From Zoogloeaceae bacterium (GTDB taxonomy: Bacteria > Pseudomonadota > Gammaproteobacteria > Burkholderiales > Rhodocyclaceae), in the NCBI GenBank assembly GCA_031290535.1, contig JAITNI010000001.1, positions 1 to 7,013 of the forward strand: 7,013 nucleotides of DNA, read 5' to 3'. Of the stretch, positions 1-5,839 are shown piece after piece. The position numbers and the translations under genes were made by a program. Every line of letters begins with the position of its first letter. Positions within the stretch are counted from its first letter, which is position 1. The notes beneath the pieces are model-generated. The model was not told the DNA's origin and made no database searches. It saw only the letters and a program-made list of their open reading frames with translations.

Positions 1-2
1 GT

Positions 3-365
3 GCGGGGCGTTATTCATATGCGTTCAGCCTGTTTACAAATAACGGCGCTTCCCTGGAAGCCGATCTCAACCGCCTGAACTGGGACGCCTCCTGGCTTGA
101 TTTTGGCGCGGGCCATGTCTCTCTGGGTACGCTCGTTACTGGCATTGGCAATGCTTATGGGAATGGCTGGCATATCGGCGATTCCTTTGCCAATTATGGC
201 ATCGGTCTCACAGTTTATGCCCGCGACGCGGGCTACAACAAACTGGTTGCCGGCCAGTTGGTGTTCGGCACACCTGCCGTTCCTGAACCGGAAACCTATG
301 CCCTGCTGCTGGCCGGTCTGGGGCTGCTGGGCGTCATCGCCCGCCGCCGTCGCGCCGCCCGTTGA
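3..365 (+). CDS. PEP-CTERM sorting domain protein, C-terminal part (5' end outside window)
   Basis: The reading frame is open from the first bases and stops with TGA at 363-365, giving 120 visible residues. The last 28 (visible residues 93-120) form a textbook PEP-CTERM tail: the VPEPETYALLLAGLGLLGV motif and hydrophobic helix, then a cluster of four arginines and a short tail. In this family such a tail directs an exported protein to exosortase (EpsH/XrtA type), which removes it; the proteins are usually extracellular or linked to exopolysaccharide and floc matrix. The visible upstream part is rich in Gly, Asn, Tyr and Trp, as in many secreted beta-rich PEP-CTERM proteins, but I recognise no specific domain or function there. 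The signal peptide would lie outside the window. The gene is closed by a strong terminator at 378-412, so it is probably not co-transcribed with the ccm genes. The overlapping frame from 97 to 504 lacks these features and is a shadow. Confidence 0.9.
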   Translation, partial: AGRYSYAFSLFTNNGASLEADLNRLNWDASWLDFGAGHVSLGTLVTGIGNAYGNGWHIGDSFANYGIGLTVYARDAGYNKLVAGQLVFGTPAVPEPETYALLLAGLGLLGVIARRRRAAR

Positions 366-377
366 GTTTTTCGCGCC

Positions 378-419
378 CGCCCATAAAAGACCGCCTTTCG
401 GGGCGGTTTTTTATGGGCG
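378..419 (+). terminator. Intrinsic terminator, possibly bidirectional
   Basis: An inverted repeat pairs 378-395 with 402-419 around a 6-base loop. The GC-rich core is CCGCC (391-395) with GGCGG (402-406), and it is followed by six T (407-412). An A run (385-388) on the left arm means the hairpin also reads as a terminator on the minus strand. It lies 12 bases after the stop of the PEP-CTERM gene and insulates it from the ccm operon. Confidence 0.9.
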
Positions 420-460
420 TTGTTTATCGCCCCGGCGGGGGTTGAGGGGTGAACGCCATG

Positions 461-516
461 CCAAACCGCTTATCCCCGCTGAACGTGGACAGGCTTGTGG
501 ATAAGCCTTGGATAAG
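461..516. promoter_or_regulatory. Cluster of DnaA-box-like sequences in an inverted repeat
   Basis: On the minus strand, 496-504 reads TTATCCACA, a perfect match to the bacterial DnaA box. Next to it 507-515 reads TTATCCAAG on the minus strand, and 470-478 reads TTATCCCCG on the plus strand; both are partial matches. GCTTATCC (468-475) and GGATAAGC (499-506) are perfect 8-bp inverted repeats, and the pairing extends weakly outward (CCAA at 461-464, TTGG at 508-511). Whether DnaA binds here is inference. Three boxes without an evident AT-rich unwinding region or origin-type neighbour gene are not enough to call an origin. Confidence 0.4.
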
Positions 517-555
517 TGCGCCAAGTGTCCGGCGCGAAAGGAGTTTTGTTGGTTT

Positions 556-570
556 GCCTAAATTTTAGGC
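556..570. promoter_or_regulatory. Palindromic operator candidate
   Basis: GCCTAAA (556-562) and TTTAGGC (564-570) form a perfect 7-bp inverted repeat around one T. It lies about 70 bp upstream of the candidate ccm promoter, in otherwise gene-free DNA. Symmetry and position fit a binding site for a dimeric regulator, but no specific regulator can be named from the sequence. It is not followed by a T run, so it is not a terminator. Confidence 0.35.
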
Positions 571-637
571 GGCCTCGCCTCACAACAGCTTGCCGGACGG
601 CGAAACGCGATTCTGGCCCCGGATTGTCGGGCGCTGA

Positions 638-646
638 TGGTACACT
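638..646 (+). promoter_or_regulatory. Candidate extended -10 promoter for the ccm operon
   Basis: TG-G-TACACT matches the extended -10 pattern (TGn followed by a TATAAT-like hexamer: TA at the first two places and T at the last). No good -35 is seen at the usual distance, which extended -10 promoters tolerate. Transcription would begin at roughly 652-655, leaving a leader of about 25 bases before the ccmA ATG at 679. This also argues against the in-frame ATG at 637, which would sit inside the promoter. Confidence 0.45.
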
Positions 647-678
647 CTGGCCTCTCTCATCTGCGTGGCCCGTTTTTC

Positions 679-1299
679 ATGCTGGAAGCCGACAATCTGG
701 AATGCCTGCGCGGCGAACGACGCCTGTTTTCGGGGGTCGGGTTTTGTCTGGCGGCGGGGGAACTTCTGTTTTTGCAGGGCAAGAACGGCGTTGGCAAGAC
801 CAGCCTGTTGCGGATGCTCTGCGGCCTCACGCCGCCGGAAGCGGGGGAAATTCGCTGGAAGGGGGAAAACATCCGCGCTCTGGCGGGCGATTTTCGCGCC
901 GAACTGTGCTATCTGGGGCACGCCAACGCCATCAAGGAAGAACTGACGCCGCTGGAAAACCTGCGCGCCGCCGCACGTCTGGCCGACGAGGCCGGGTCGG
1001 AAACCGAGGCGCTTAACGCGCTCACACAGGTGGGGCTGGCCGGACGGGAGGATTTGCCCTGCCGGTCGCTGTCGCAAGGGCAAAAACGCCGCGTGGCGCT
1101 CGCCCGTCTGGTGCGCGAACGTCGCCCCCTCTGGGTGCTCGACGAACCCTTCGTGGCACTGGATACGCACGCCGTCGACTGGCTGGCAAACCTCATTGCC
1201 GCCCACCTGCAACGCGGCGGACTGGCGGCGATGACCACGCATCAGCCGGTGACTATTCCCGGTGTGCCGGTGCGCGAATTACGGTTGGGGGCGGCGTAA
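679..1299 (+). CDS. ccmA: Heme exporter ATP-binding protein CcmA
   Basis: CcmA is the cytoplasmic ATPase of the CcmAB(CD) ABC complex, which uses ATP hydrolysis to release heme-loaded CcmE from CcmC. From the ATG at 679 the protein is 206 residues, the usual family length. Walker A is GKNGVGKTS (34-42), the ABC signature LSQGQ is at 131-135, Walker B runs LWVLDEP (151-157) with Glu156 as the catalytic base, the D-loop is ALD (160-162) and the switch histidine is His188 in TTHQ. The LGH...LTPLENL stretch (79-95) is typical of CcmA. An in-frame ATG at 637 would add 14 residues, but these do not resemble the family and the codon overlaps the candidate promoter, so 679 is preferred. Neither start has a good Shine-Dalgarno sequence. 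Unusually, 398 bp separate this gene from ccmB, its membrane partner. Confidence 0.97.
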   Translation: MLEADNLECLRGERRLFSGVGFCLAAGELLFLQGKNGVGKTSLLRMLCGLTPPEAGEIRWKGENIRALAGDFRAELCYLGHANAIKEELTPLENLRAAARLADEAGSETEALNALTQVGLAGREDLPCRSLSQGQKRRVALARLVRERRPLWVLDEPFVALDTHAVDWLANLIAAHLQRGGLAAMTTHQPVTIPGVPVRELRLGAA

Positions 1300-1332
1300 A
1301 AAAACATGCAACGAGACAGAATGCGAACATTT

Positions 1333-1383
1333 TTCAGGACGGCGGGAGAAAATTTGCGCGGCTTCGCGCCGTTCCGCCCTGAA
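1333..1383. repeat. Nested inverted repeat (hairpin)
   Basis: TTCAGGACGG (1333-1342) pairs with CCGCCCTGAA (1374-1383) with one mismatch. Inside it GCGCG (1356-1360) pairs with CGCGC (1365-1369) around a 4-base loop. It begins 33 bases after the ccmA stop. There is no T run, so it is not a standard intrinsic terminator; it could stabilise the 3' end of ccmA mRNA or be a repeat remnant. Confidence 0.5.
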
Positions 1384-1476
1384 CCGGCGGGTGACGTTAC
1401 GCTTGCCCGCCCTCCCGTTTCTTCTGTCAAGGATTTGCGGCAGGCGCAAACTGATACGCTGCAAACCCCCCTCCAT

Positions 1477-1494
1477 CCCCCCTTGTCAGGGGGG
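1477..1494. repeat. C6/G6 hairpin, dispersed-repeat type
   Basis: CCCCCC (1477-1482) and GGGGGG (1489-1494) flank TTGTCA, whose end bases also pair, giving a 7-bp stem with a 4-base loop. A second C run (1466-1471) precedes it. Short repeats built from C-run, CAT/AAT, C-run and G-run are common in intergenic DNA of proteobacteria. Only one copy is visible here, so calling it dispersed is inference. Confidence 0.55.
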
Positions 1495-1587
1495 AAGCGA
1501 CCGCTCGGTTTGGCGCGGAGTTTCAGGGCGTGCCGTGCCGTGTTCCTGCGCCGGGGTGTTTCGTCTGGGGAAACGCTGCACAAGTTT

Positions 1588-1670
1588 CCCCCGTTCGGGT
1601 TGAAGCCCGTCATCAAAGCCCTTGTTTTTACGGGGACCGCCCTTCGACAGAGCTTCAGGGCGAACGGGGG
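1588..1670 (-). repeat. Palindromic MITE/REP-like element, copy A
   Basis: The arms 1588-1606 and 1652-1670 pair over 16 of 19 positions: ten base pairs CCCCCGTTCG/CGAACGGGGG, three mismatches, then TGAAGC/GCTTCA. Read on the minus strand, the element matches the copy at the start of ccmG: both have CCCGTTCGCCCTGA, TGTCGAAGGGC (1639-1649 here), nine variable bases, then AAAAACAAGGGC (1618-1629 here), and end in CCCGAACGG. The two copies lie in opposite orientation about 4.2 kb apart. The core CGTTCGCCCTGAGC.TGTCGAAGGGC is a widespread proteobacterial dispersed repeat. It is non-autonomous: there is no coding capacity. Confidence 0.8.
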
Positions 1671-1697
1671 GATTCCAGTTTCGGGAGATCAAACACC

Positions 1698-2366
1698 GTG
1701 CTGCGACTGATTGCCGCCATCATTGCCCGCGATCTGCGGCTGGCCTTGCGGCGTCCGGCGGATCTGGTCGCGGTGCTGTTTTTCTTTGTCATTGTCGCCA
1801 GCCTCTTTCCGCTCGGCGTCGGGCCGGAAACGGCCTTGTTGCGCCAGTTGGCTCCCGGCGTGCTCTGGGTGGGGGCATTGCTGGCGACGCTCCTTTCCCT
1901 GCCGCGCCTGTTTGCCGATGATTTCCGCGACGGCACGCTGGAACAGTTGGCGCTCTCGCCTCACCCGCTCGGCCTGATGGTGTTGGGCAAGGTTATCGCG
2001 CACTGGTTGTGCGCGGGGCTGCCGCTGGCCTTGCTCGCGCCGGTGTTGGGGCTACAATTCGATCTTTCCGCCGACGCGCTGTGGGTGCTCACTTTTTCCA
2101 TTTTGCTCGGTACGCCCGCCCTTTCCGGCATTGGCGCGATTGGCGCGGGGCTGACGTTGGGGCTGCGCGGCGGCGGCGTGCTGCTTTCCCTTTTGGTGCT
2201 GCCCCTGTATATTCCAGTGCTGATTTTTGGCGCGGGGGCGGTGGAGGCCACCGTCAGCGGTCTGGGCGCAGGCGCGCACCTGTCGCTGTTGGCGGCGTTG
2301 ACCGTGGGCGGTGTGGTTTTTGCTCCGTGGGCAGCGGCACTCGCCCTCAAGATTGCTTTGGAGTAA
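1698..2366 (+). CDS. ccmB: Heme exporter permease CcmB
   Basis: CcmB is the integral membrane partner of CcmA in the inner-membrane complex that frees holo-CcmE. Starting from GTG at 1698 gives 222 residues, the family length, beginning LRLIAAIIARDLRLALRRP as CcmB proteins do; GGGAG at 1683-1687 is a plausible ribosome binding site 10 bases upstream. Family marks are FPLGVGPE (37-44), the DDFRDGTLEQL loop (74-84), and LPLYIPVLIF near residues 172-181. About six hydrophobic helices are visible. The frame stays open upstream to 1530, but that part is encoded by the repeat-rich gap and has no CcmB similarity, so it is excluded. The stop is followed four bases later by ccmC. Confidence 0.96.
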   Translation: MLRLIAAIIARDLRLALRRPADLVAVLFFFVIVASLFPLGVGPETALLRQLAPGVLWVGALLATLLSLPRLFADDFRDGTLEQLALSPHPLGLMVLGKVIAHWLCAGLPLALLAPVLGLQFDLSADALWVLTFSILLGTPALSGIGAIGAGLTLGLRGGGVLLSLLVLPLYIPVLIFGAGAVEATVSGLGAGAHLSLLAALTVGGVVFAPWAAALALKIALE

Positions 2367-2370
2367 AGGA

Positions 2371-3120
2371 ATGAACTGGTTCAAATTTTCCGCGCCGTCT
2401 ACGTTTTACCCGCTGGCGGGCAGGCTGATTCCCTGGTTTGCGGCGCTTGCCGCCCTCTTTGGCGGCGTCGGGCTGTGGATTGGGCTGGTCGTCGCGCCGA
2501 CGGATTTCCAGCAGGGCGAGGCGTATCGCATCATTTTCATTCACGTCGGCGCGGCGTGGATGTCGATGTTCATTTATCTGGTGATGGCGTTTTGGGGCGG
2601 CATGGGGTTGGCGTTCAAAACGCGCCTGTCCGGCATGATGACCGAGGCGCTGGCGCCCACCGGCACGATGTTTGCTTTTTTGTCGCTGTGGACGGGCGCG
2701 TTGTGGGGGCGGCCCACCTGGGGCGCCTGGTGGATTTGGGATGCCCGCCTGACCTCTTCCCTGATTCTGCTGTTTCTCTACATCGGCTTCATCGCGCTCA
2801 CCCGCGCCATTGACGACCCGCGCCGCGCCGACCGGGCGGGGGCGGTACTCCTGCTGGTGGGCGTGGTCAACGTCCCCATCATCTATTTCTCGGTACAATG
2901 GTGGAACACCCTGCATCAGCCCGCGTCCCTTTCAGTGGGCAAAGGCTCCAGCATGGCCGCCATCATGTTGTGGGGGATGCTGCTGTGTACCGTGGCGATG
3001 TGGATGTACAGCATCGCCCTGACGCTGGCGCGGGTGCGGACGATCATTCTGGTGCGCGAACGCCATACGGACTGGGTACGCGCCCTGCTCGCCGCCCTCC
3101 CTGCCCAAAATTCCCGATAA
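2371..3120 (+). CDS. ccmC: Heme trafficking protein CcmC
   Basis: CcmC is the inner-membrane WWD protein that presents heme to CcmE and forms the covalent heme-CcmE adduct. From ATG 2371 it has 249 residues and about six membrane helices. The tryptophan-rich WWD segment lies at 112-124 ([13 protein letters not shown]), followed by ARLTSSL. The two periplasmic heme-ligand histidines are His58 (in FIHVGAAW) and His182 (in WWNTLHQP), close to His60 and His184 of the E. coli protein. The start is supported by GGAG (2360-2363), seven bases upstream and overlapping the end of ccmB. An upstream in-frame extension to 2311 would overlap ccmB and is rejected. Confidence 0.97.
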   Translation: MNWFKFSAPSTFYPLAGRLIPWFAALAALFGGVGLWIGLVVAPTDFQQGEAYRIIFIHVGAAWMSMFIYLVMAFWGGMGLAFKTRLSGMMTEALAPTGTMFAFLSLWTGALWGRPTWGAWWIWDARLTSSLILLFLYIGFIALTRAIDDPRRADRAGAVLLLVGVVNVPIIYFSVQWWNTLHQPASLSVGKGSSMAAIMLWGMLLCTVAMWMYSIALTLARVRTIILVRERHTDWVRALLAALPAQNSR

Positions 3121-3137
3121 CCCACGGAAGCCCTGCT

Positions 3138-3356
3138 ATGCACTGGAACAGTTTTTCCGATTTTCTCCATATGGGCGGCTATGGCCTCTATGTCTGGGGA
3201 TCGTTTGGCATCGCCGCTCTGGGCATGGTGCTGGAGCCGCTGCTGGTGGCGCGCCAGCGCCGCGTCACGCTGGCCCGTCTGGCCCGTCAGTGGCGCGCCG
3301 AGAGGCTGGAAAAAACACCGGAAGAAACAACCCCGTCCCCAGGAGAAGCGCCATGA
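3138..3356 (+). CDS. ccmD: Small membrane protein CcmD
   Basis: This is a 72-residue protein starting at ATG 3138, 17 bases after ccmC, with GGAAG (3126-3130) seven bases upstream. It has one membrane helix (about residues 16-35, in the context [15 protein letters not shown]) preceded by FLHMGGYG, a typical CcmD opening, and followed by a basic stretch (ARQRR, then ARLARQWR) and a Pro/Glu-rich end. CcmD binds the CcmC-CcmE complex and is needed for release of holo-CcmE. Its stop overlaps the ccmE start in an ATGA. Small CcmD proteins are poorly conserved; position and topology carry much of the call. A longer in-frame reading from 2898 would lie inside ccmC and is not believed. Confidence 0.93.
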   Translation: MHWNSFSDFLHMGGYGLYVWGSFGIAALGMVLEPLLVARQRRVTLARLARQWRAERLEKTPEETTPSPGEAP

Positions 3357-3832
3357 AAGCGCGTCACGAACGCCTGTTGCTGATTGCGGGCGGACTGGTC
3401 GCCCTGGGGCTGATGGCCGCCTTCGTCCTCCACGCCCTGAAGGACAATCTTTCCCTCTTTTACGCCCCGGCGGAAGTGCTGGCTGGCAAAGCGCCGCGTG
3501 ACCGGGCGTTTCGCATTGGCGGGCTGGTCGAAGCCGGTTCGCTCGTCCGCCAGCCGGATGGCGTCAGCGTCCGCTTTGTGGTGACGGACATGCAGGAGCG
3601 CGTCACCATCCAGTACAAAGGCATTTTGCCCGACCTGTTTTCTGAAGGCCGGGGCGTGGTGGCGCAGGGCAAGCTGGACGATCAGGGCCTTTTCATCGCC
3701 AGCGAAGTGCTCGCCAAGCACGACGAAAACTACATGCCGCCGGAAGTCGCCGCCGCGCTTGAAAAAGCGCATCAGGAAGGCGCTGGCGACGCCAATGCCC
3801 AAACGCTGCCCCCCCAACAACTCCCACAATAA
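3353..3832 (+). CDS. ccmE: Periplasmic heme chaperone CcmE
   Basis: CcmE carries heme covalently in the periplasm between CcmC and CcmF. It has 159 residues. Residues 1-7 are basic and cytoplasmic, 8-28 form the signal anchor, and the rest is the periplasmic OB-fold beta barrel. The heme attachment site is intact: His123 and Tyr127 within [13 protein letters not shown] (E. coli His130/Tyr134 motif). The tail after about residue 140 is flexible and rich in Ala, Gln and Pro, as usual. The start overlaps the ccmD stop (ATGA), and AGGAG at 3341-3345 lies seven bases upstream, a strong ribosome binding site that settles the start. Confidence 0.97.
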   Translation: MKARHERLLLIAGGLVALGLMAAFVLHALKDNLSLFYAPAEVLAGKAPRDRAFRIGGLVEAGSLVRQPDGVSVRFVVTDMQERVTIQYKGILPDLFSEGRGVVAQGKLDDQGLFIASEVLAKHDENYMPPEVAAALEKAHQEGAGDANAQTLPPQQLPQ

Positions 3833-3844
3833 GTAAAAAATCCC

Positions 3845-5839
3845 ATGATCCCCGAATTCGGCCATTTCGCCCTGCTGCTTGCGCTCCCCGTCGCCGTGCT
3901 GGTGGGCGTGTTGGCGCTCGTCGGCGCGCAAAAAAATCACGCCCGCTGGATGGCGCTTGCCAAACCCGGCACACGCCTGTTGGCGTTTCTGGTCACGCTG
4001 GCCTACCTTTGTCTGACGCAAGCCTTTGTCGCCAATGATTTTTCGGTGCTGTATGTCGCGCAGCATTCCAATTCCCTGTTGCCGCTTGCCTATCGCATCG
4101 CGGGCGTCTGGGGCGGACATGAGGGGTCGCTGCTCCTCTGGATGCTGATGCTCGTCTGGTGGGCGGCGCTGGTGAGCGTCTTTTCCCGCCCACTGGCCGC
4201 GCCCATGCTCGCCCGCGTGCTGGGGACGCTGTGCCTCGTCGCGTTCGGGTTTTTGCTGTTCATCCTGCTCACCTCCAACCCCTTCACCCGCCTGTTGCCC
4301 GGCGTGGCGGAAGGGCGCGATCTGAACCCGCTCCTGCAAGACCCCGGCCTGATTCTTCATCCGCCGCTGCTCTACATGGGCTATGTCGGTTTTTCCGTCG
4401 CCTATGCCTTTGCCGTCGCCGCGCTTCTGGCCGGACAACTGGACGCCGCCTGGGCGCGCTGGTCGCGCCCCTGGACAACGATGGCCTGGGGCTTCCTGAC
4501 GCTGGGTATCGCGCTGGGCTCCTGGTGGGCCTATTACGAACTGGGCTGGGGCGGCTGGTGGTTCTGGGACCCGGTGGAAAACGCCTCCTTCATGCCCTGG
4601 CTGGCGGGAACCGCCCTGATTCACTCGCTGGCGGTCACGGAAAAGCGCGGCAGCTTCAAGAACTGGACCGTGCTGCTCGCCATTTCCGCCTTCTCGCTCT
4701 CGCTTCTGGGCACTTTTCTGGTGCGCTCCGGGGTGCTGACTTCCGTCCATGCCTTTGCCGCCGACCCGGCGCGGGGGATTTTTATCCTCGCCTTTTTGGC
4801 GACCGTGGTGGGGCTGTCGCTGGTGCTCTTTGTCTGGCGCGCCCCCAAAGTGGGGTTGGGCGGGCGCTTCGGCCTTTTTTCACGCGAATCCCTGCTGCTC
4901 TCCAACAACGTGATTCTGGTGGTGGCGACGGCGACCGTGCTGCTCGGCACGTTGTACCCGCTGCTGATCGACGCGCTCAACCTCGGCAAGCTCTCCGTTG
5001 GCCCGCCCTACTTCAACGCGGTCTTTGTGCCGATCATGGCGCCGCTCCTGTTTTTGATGGGCATCGGCCCCTTTTTGCGCTGGAAGGCGGCCTCGGCGCA
5101 GGAGATCGTTTTGCGTCTCAAATGGGCGCTGGTGGCGGCACTGGCGATTGCCGTCCTGCTGCCGATGCTGATCTATGGCGACGCCTGGCCGCTGGTCAAT
5201 CTGGGCATTTTTCTCGCCGCGTGGATTTTGATCGCCGCCGTGCTGCATTTTTCCCGGCAAGTCTGGACGACGCGCGGCAGCAGCAACCTCCTTACCGCCG
5301 TCCTGCGGCAACCGCTGCATTTCTGGGGAATGCATCTGGCGCACATCGGCGTCGCCGTGTTTGTGGCGGGCGTTGCCATTGTCGGCGGTTATGAGGAAGA
5401 AAAGGACGTCAGGATGGCTCCCGGCGAGATCGTGACGCTCTCCGGCTACGAATTTCGCTTCATGGGCGTCCTGCCCGTCAAAGGCCCAAATTACGAAGCC
5501 TTGCAGGGCGAAGTGGAGCTGTGGAAAAACAATCGCCTGATCCGGCGTCTGCGCCCGGAAAAACGCTTTTACCGCAGTTCCGCCATGCCGATGACCGAGG
5601 CCGCCATCGACACGGGATTTTTTGGCGATCTGTACGTCTCGCTCGGCGAACCCCTCGACCGCGCCCGCCCGGAAGGTGAATGGGCGGTGCGGGTGTACAG
5701 CAAGCCGCTGGTCGACTGGATTTGGGGCGGCTGCTTTTTGATGGCCTTCGGCGGCCTGCTGGCCGTCTGTGACCGCCGCTATCGCCAGAGTCGCCGCCGT
5801 TCAACGCCTGACCCCCTGACTGTGAAAACTTCGCCATGA
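3845..5839 (+). CDS. ccmF: Cytochrome c heme lyase subunit CcmF
   Basis: CcmF is the large inner-membrane protein that receives heme from CcmE, holds its own b-type heme, and with CcmH ligates heme to apocytochrome c. It has 664 residues, normal for the family, beginning MIPEFGHFALLLAL as CcmF proteins do. The WWD region is WGGWWFWDPVENASFMPW (235-252). The four conserved histidines are visible: His172 (in LILHPPLLYMG), His260 (in ALIHSLAV), His302 (in LTSVHAFA) and His500 (in LAHIGVAV), close to E. coli 173, 261, 303 and 491. Many membrane helices are followed by a large periplasmic loop (about 515-620) and a last helix near 627-645. It starts 12 bases after ccmE with no clear Shine-Dalgarno, so coupling is likely. 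The end overlaps ccmG in an ATGA. Confidence 0.98.
   Translation: MIPEFGHFALLLALPVAVLVGVLALVGAQKNHARWMALAKPGTRLLAFLVTLAYLCLTQAFVANDFSVLYVAQHSNSLLPLAYRIAGVWGGHEGSLLLWMLMLVWWAALVSVFSRPLAAPMLARVLGTLCLVAFGFLLFILLTSNPFTRLLPGVAEGRDLNPLLQDPGLILHPPLLYMGYVGFSVAYAFAVAALLAGQLDAAWARWSRPWTTMAWGFLTLGIALGSWWAYYELGWGGWWFWDPVENASFMPWLAGTALIHSLAVTEKRGSFKNWTVLLAISAFSLSLLGTFLVRSGVLTSVHAFAADPARGIFILAFLATVVGLSLVLFVWRAPKVGLGGRFGLFSRESLLLSNNVILVVATATVLLGTLYPLLIDALNLGKLSVGPPYFNAVFVPIMAPLLFLMGIGPFLRWKAASAQEIVLRLKWALVAALAIAVLLPMLIYGDAWPLVNLGIFLAAWILIAAVLHFSRQVWTTRGSSNLLTAVLRQPLHFWGMHLAHIGVAVFVAGVAIVGGYEEEKDVRMAPGEIVTLSGYEFRFMGVLPVKGPNYEALQGEVELWKNNRLIRRLRPEKRFYRSSAMPMTEAAIDTGFFGDLYVSLGEPLDRARPEGEWAVRVYSKPLVDWIWGGCFLMAFGGLLAVCDRRYRQSRRRSTPDPLTVKTSP

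Larger units (their letters stand above)
1300..1697. other. 398-bp repeat-rich noncoding gap between ccmA and ccmB
   Basis: No convincing gene is seen; the open frames here have no recognisable motif and run through inverted repeats. Contents in order: a nested hairpin (1333-1383), a short GGCGGG/CCCGCC inverted repeat (1386-1391 with 1406-1411), a C6/G6 hairpin (1477-1494), a GGGGAAAC/GTTTCCCC hairpin (1567-1574 with 1584-1591), and a palindromic element of about 83 bp (1588-1670). The nonamer TTCAGGGCG occurs at 1522-1530 and 1654-1662, and its complement at 1375-1383, which suggests several decayed repeat copies. No clear promoter or T-run terminator was found, so ccmB probably still depends on read-through from ccmA. 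Confidence 0.8.

Noticed and set aside
461..516. Chromosomal origin of replication (oriC)
   Set aside because: Only one perfect DnaA box, no evident AT-rich unwinding region and no dnaA, dnaN or gidA type neighbour in the window.
637..678. Upstream start for ccmA
   Set aside because: The extra 14 residues do not look like CcmA and the ATG lies within the extended -10 candidate.
516..1016. Possible gene starting before ccmA in another frame
   Set aside because: It overlaps most of ccmA out of frame, is Arg/Gly-rich, and has no family features; the AAAGGAG at 537-543 has no good start codon in a sensible frame after it.
580..1242. Open frame of 220 codons on the minus strand opposite ccmA
   Set aside because: No motif; mirror of the ccmA coding sequence.
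1386..1425. Intrinsic terminator after ccmA
   Set aside because: The 6-bp GGCGGG/CCCGCC arms have a 14-base loop and are followed by a mixed pyrimidine stretch, not a clean T run.
1306..1710. Possible small gene between ccmA and ccmB
   Set aside because: The translation runs through several inverted repeats, has no recognisable motif, and overlaps the CcmB start; frames on both strands here are equally long, as expected by chance.
3287..4750. Long open frame of 487 codons on the minus strand, antisense to ccmE and ccmF
   Set aside because: Gln/Arg/His/Gly-rich low-complexity translation with no motif, exactly opposite well-supported ccm genes; typical of antisense frames in GC-rich DNA.
4159..5394. 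Open frame of 411 codons on the plus strand inside ccmF in another frame
   Set aside because: Arg/Ala/Gly-rich translation without recognisable domains; ccmF covers the same DNA with all its conserved residues.
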